This document shows positions 5,907-8,356 of a stretch of 8,356 bases of DNA, one piece after another (positions within the stretch are counted from its first letter, which is position 1; every line of letters begins with the position of its first letter). The stretch is taken from assembly GCA_036525535.1 (NCBI GenBank), contig DATDAH010000050.1:1-8356 (forward strand). The letters are read 5' to 3'. A model generated the notes under the pieces. It ran no database searches. It saw only the letters and a program-made list of their open reading frames with translations, and had not been told where the DNA came from. The DNA is from DATDAH01 sp036525535. Its GTDB lineage: Bacteria; Actinomycetota; Acidimicrobiia; Acidimicrobiales; DATDAH01. Position numbers and translations under genes: made by a program.

Positions 5907-7481
5907 GTGTCCGTAGAGGAACGGACCGGCGCGAGCGAGCGACGCGGCGGCTCCGACGGTATCCCGTCCGCCGCCTCGCCGCCTACATGGCTGGTCGCCG
6001 CGGCCCTCGTCGTCGCCGCCGTCGGCTCGGTGACCCGATTCCTCACCACCTCGGCCCTCTGGCTGGACGAGGCCCTCAGTGCCAACATCGCTGCGCTGCC
6101 CCTCGGCGACATCGGCGAGGCCCTCCGCCACGACGGGCACCCCCCGCTCTACTACGTCCTCCTCCACCTCTGGACCGAGCTCGTCGGCACCGGCGACGTC
6201 GAGGTCCGTGCGCTGTCCGGTGTCCTCGCCGTCGCCACCCTCCCCGTGGCCTGGTTCGTGGGCCGTCGAGCGGGCGGCGCCACCCTGGGCTGGCTGATGG
6301 TCTTGGTCCTCGGAGCCCTGCCGTTCGCCAGCCGGTATGGCACCGAGGCCCGGATGTACGCGCTGATCATGCTGTTGGTGTTCGCCGGGTGGCTCGTGCT
6401 GGAGCGCGCCCTGGAGCAGCCGTCGTGGGGTCGCCTGATCTCCGTGACGCTCGTCTCGGGGGCCCTCCTCCTGACCCACTACTGGGCCTTCTACCTGCTC
6501 GGCGCCACCGGGCTCGTCCTCGTGGTGGCGTGGTGGCGGGCGACGGGGGACGAGCGCTCGGCCCGCTTCCGGGTCATCGCCGCGGTGGCCGGCGGCGGCC
6601 TCCTCTTCCTGCCGTGGCTACCCAGCTTCCTCGAGCAGGCCCGCAGCACGGGGACGCCGTGGGCGGAGCCGGAGCGTCCGACGAAGGTGCTGGCCCAGCT
6701 CTTCTCCGACCTCGGGGGAGTCGACAACGCCGAGCGGATCCTCTTCTCGATGGCGCTGGGCCTGCTCCTCGTCCTGGGGTTGTTCGGCCGCGCCCGGGAC
6801 CGTTCCACCATCGAGTTGGATCTGCGCACCCGGCCCGATGTGCGCCTCGAGCTCCTGGTCGCGGCCCTCACCCTCGCCATCGCGGTGGCCGCCGGCTACC
6901 TGACCAACTCCGGCTTCGCGCCCCGCTACCTGGCCATGGTCGCCCCCCTCGTGGTGCTCGGTGCGGCCTGGGGCCTGCATCGTTTCATCGGGACCCTCGC
7001 CCTCGTCCTCGCCCTGCTCGTCTTCCTCGCCACCTCGGCGTTCGGCATCATCGACGTGATCACCCACGAGCGCACGCAGATGGACGAGCTGGCGTCGGTC
7101 ATCGAGGAGCAGGGGGAGGCCGGGGACGTCGTGGTCTACTGCCCGGACCAGATCGGGCCGGCCGGTAGCCGGGCCCTCGACGGTGACTTCACCGAGGTGA
7201 CCTATCCCGACCTCGATTCCCCCGAGTTCGTGGACTGGGTCGACTATGCCGACCGGAACGCCGCCTCTGACCCCGAGGCCTTCGTCGCCGCCGTCCTGGC
7301 CGAGGCCGAGGGCCACACCATCTGGCTGGCCTGGAGCCCGGAGTACATCACCCTCGAGACCCAGTGCACCGAGGTCCAACACCTGCTGGCCCAGGCCCGG
7401 CCGGGCAACGGTCCCGCGTTGCAGGCCGACTCCGACACCTACTTCGAGAACGCCAACCTCCACAAGTACCCGGCACCGTGA
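5907..7481 (+). CDS. GT39-like integral-membrane glycosyltransferase (GT-C fold)
   Basis: This 524-residue membrane protein is predicted to move a sugar from a polyprenyl-linked donor to a glycan, lipid or protein outside the cell. After a polar N-terminal tail, the first helix (about 28-44) is followed by SALWLDEA, whose D54-E55 is the acidic pair of the first external loop. DGHPPLYY (76-83) is the family's second loop motif and YGTEARMYAL (145-154) its E-x-R-x-Y signature. FAPRYL (337-342) is the late RY motif. Helices continue to about residue 384. The last 135 residues are soluble and presumably external, with cysteines C412 and C487. I chose the GTG at 5907 over the in-frame GTG at 5838. 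The 69 bases between have more A/T third positions than the gene, the earlier start has no ribosome site and would leave only 20 bases to the divergent gene, and a TANNNT box precedes 5907. Its TGA overlaps the next gene's GTG, so the pair is translationally coupled. Confidence 0.86.
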   Translation: MSVEERTGASERRGGSDGIPSAASPPTWLVAAALVVAAVGSVTRFLTTSALWLDEALSANIAALPLGDIGEALRHDGHPPLYYVLLHLWTELVGTGDVEVRALSGVLAVATLPVAWFVGRRAGGATLGWLMVLVLGALPFASRYGTEARMYALIMLLVFAGWLVLERALEQPSWGRLISVTLVSGALLLTHYWAFYLLGATGLVLVVAWWRATGDERSARFRVIAAVAGGGLLFLPWLPSFLEQARSTGTPWAEPERPTKVLAQLFSDLGGVDNAERILFSMALGLLLVLGLFGRARDRSTIELDLRTRPDVRLELLVAALTLAIAVAAGYLTNSGFAPRYLAMVAPLVVLGAAWGLHRFIGTLALVLALLVFLATSAFGIIDVITHERTQMDELASVIEEQGEAGDVVVYCPDQIGPAGSRALDGDFTEVTYPDLDSPEFVDWVDYADRNAASDPEAFVAAVLAEAEGHTIWLAWSPEYITLETQCTEVQHLLAQARPGNGPALQADSDTYFENANLHKYPAP

Positions 7482-8356
7482 TCCGCCGGCTCTGGACGCC
7501 GGCGCGGCGAGCGGAGCTGGGCGCCGCGCTGCCGCCGTGGGTGGTGGCCCGCGTCCTGGTGGTCATCGCTTACGTCCTGGTCGCCGCCGCGGCCGACGAG
7601 TTCGCTCCGCACCGGGCCACCCCCAAGCTCGACCAGCACCTCCTGGCCTGGGACGGCGACTGGTACGACGCCATTGCCGCGGACGGCTACGGCCCCCTGC
7701 CCCCCGAAGCCGTCCGCTTCTTCCCCCTCTTCCCCCTCCTGGGTCGCGGCCTCGGCTGGCTCCTCGCCGGCAACCAGGGCCTCGCGCTGATCCTGGTCGC
7801 CAACGCCGCCGCCCTGGTCGCCGGGATGCTCCTGTACCGCTTGGCCCTCGAGGAGACCGGCGACCAGGCGCTGGCCCGGCGGGCCGCCTGGTTCCTCGCG
7901 CTGTTCCCCGGCGCCTTCGTGTTGGTCTGGGGCTACGCCGAGGCGGTGATGCTCGTCGGCCTCATCGGCGCCTTCCTCGCCCTGCGTCGCCAAGCGTGGT
8001 GGGTGGCCGGCGCGCTCGGCGTCGCCGTCGGCTTGTCCCGGCCGCTGGGCCTGTTCCTGGCCCTGCCCGCCCTCTGGGAGGTCAGCCGGGGTTGGCGTGA
8101 GGTCCAGGGCCGCGAATGGCTCGGGCGCGCCGCCGCGGTCCTCGGGGCGCCGGTGGGCGTCTGCTGTTACCTCGCGTACACCGCGGCGACGGGCCCGGGC
8201 TTCTTCGCGCCCTTGACCGAGCAGAGCCCCTACCGCGGCGCGGTGACCGATCCCCTGTCCCGCCTGGTCGATGCCGCCGGGGACATGGTCAGTGCCGACC
8301 GCCTCGGTGACGCCGTGCATCCGCCCATGGCGATCCTGTTCGTCGTGCTCACCGTG
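7478..8356 (+). CDS. PIG-V-like mannosyltransferase, GT-C membrane enzyme (partial)
   Basis: The GTG at 7478 overlaps the preceding TGA as GTGA, and the frame then stays open for 293 codons to the right edge, so the C-terminus is missing. It resembles the PIG-V/GPI-mannosyltransferase-2 family. These use polyprenyl-phosphate mannose and occur in Actinobacteria as polytopic membrane enzymes. Seen in order are a first helix (about 21-39), an external loop with the WDGDWY motif (58-63) holding the expected acidic residues D59 and D61, and FFPLFP (81-86). Helices follow at about 101-120 and 135-150. The signature FPGAFVLVWGYAEAV (143-157) corresponds to the P-x(7)-Y-[SA]-E motif. Next comes a helix with GLSRPLG (185-191), then a segment at 214-236. 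Tight coupling with the GT39-like gene suggests both enzymes act on the same glycan or lipid acceptor. Mannose as donor is taken from the family, not shown here. Confidence 0.85.
   Translation, partial: MIRRLWTPARRAELGAALPPWVVARVLVVIAYVLVAAAADEFAPHRATPKLDQHLLAWDGDWYDAIAADGYGPLPPEAVRFFPLFPLLGRGLGWLLAGNQGLALILVANAAALVAGMLLYRLALEETGDQALARRAAWFLALFPGAFVLVWGYAEAVMLVGLIGAFLALRRQAWWVAGALGVAVGLSRPLGLFLALPALWEVSRGWREVQGREWLGRAAAVLGAPVGVCCYLAYTAATGPGFFAPLTEQSPYRGAVTDPLSRLVDAAGDMVSADRLGDAVHPPMAILFVVLTV

Overview
The window is very GC-rich (about 70% by eye, not counted). Codon third positions are dominated by G and C, several genes start with GTG or TTG, and genes overlap by 4 bases at their ends. The secreted proteins are lipoproteins with Thr/Ser/Pro-rich linkers. 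Together this points to a high-GC Gram-positive actinobacterium. The Thr-rich linker style and the gene content would suit the Acidimicrobiia, but that rank is a guess. No RNA gene, mobile element, CRISPR array or phage feature was seen.

Layout. A 37-codon gene tail (1-114, +) is followed after 20 bases by a polysaccharide deacetylase of the NodB/DUF3473 type (135-959, +). This block converges, with 6 bases between stop codons, on a minus-strand block that runs leftwards from 5817. In transcription order that block holds an FAD-dependent oxidoreductase of the protoporphyrinogen oxidase/UDP-galactopyranose mutase-like superfamily (5817-4291), a GT39-like membrane glycosyltransferase (4270-3020), a small lipoprotein of unknown function (2918-2484), an exported SGNH hydrolase (2506-1793) and an SGNH-like lipoprotein (1796-966). 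A 7-bp hairpin covers both convergent stop codons. Divergent from the oxidoreductase is a plus-strand pair of GT-C membrane glycosyltransferases: a GT39-like enzyme (5907-7481) and a PIG-V-like mannosyltransferase (7478 to beyond the right edge), overlapping by GTGA.

How the genes fit together. All recognisable genes fit building or editing of a surface glycan. Three GT-C enzymes would transfer sugars from lipid-linked donors outside the membrane. The deacetylase and the two SGNH proteins could remove N- or O-linked acyl groups from polysaccharide. The oxidoreductase may alter a sugar or lipid precursor in the cytoplasm. This is an inference from families and neighbourhood; no substrate can be read from the sequence. 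Most of the window is an ordinary cell-envelope glycan locus. The least explained part is the overlapping trio at 966-2918 (small lipoprotein plus two SGNH proteins whose usual Gly-x-Asn motif is altered).
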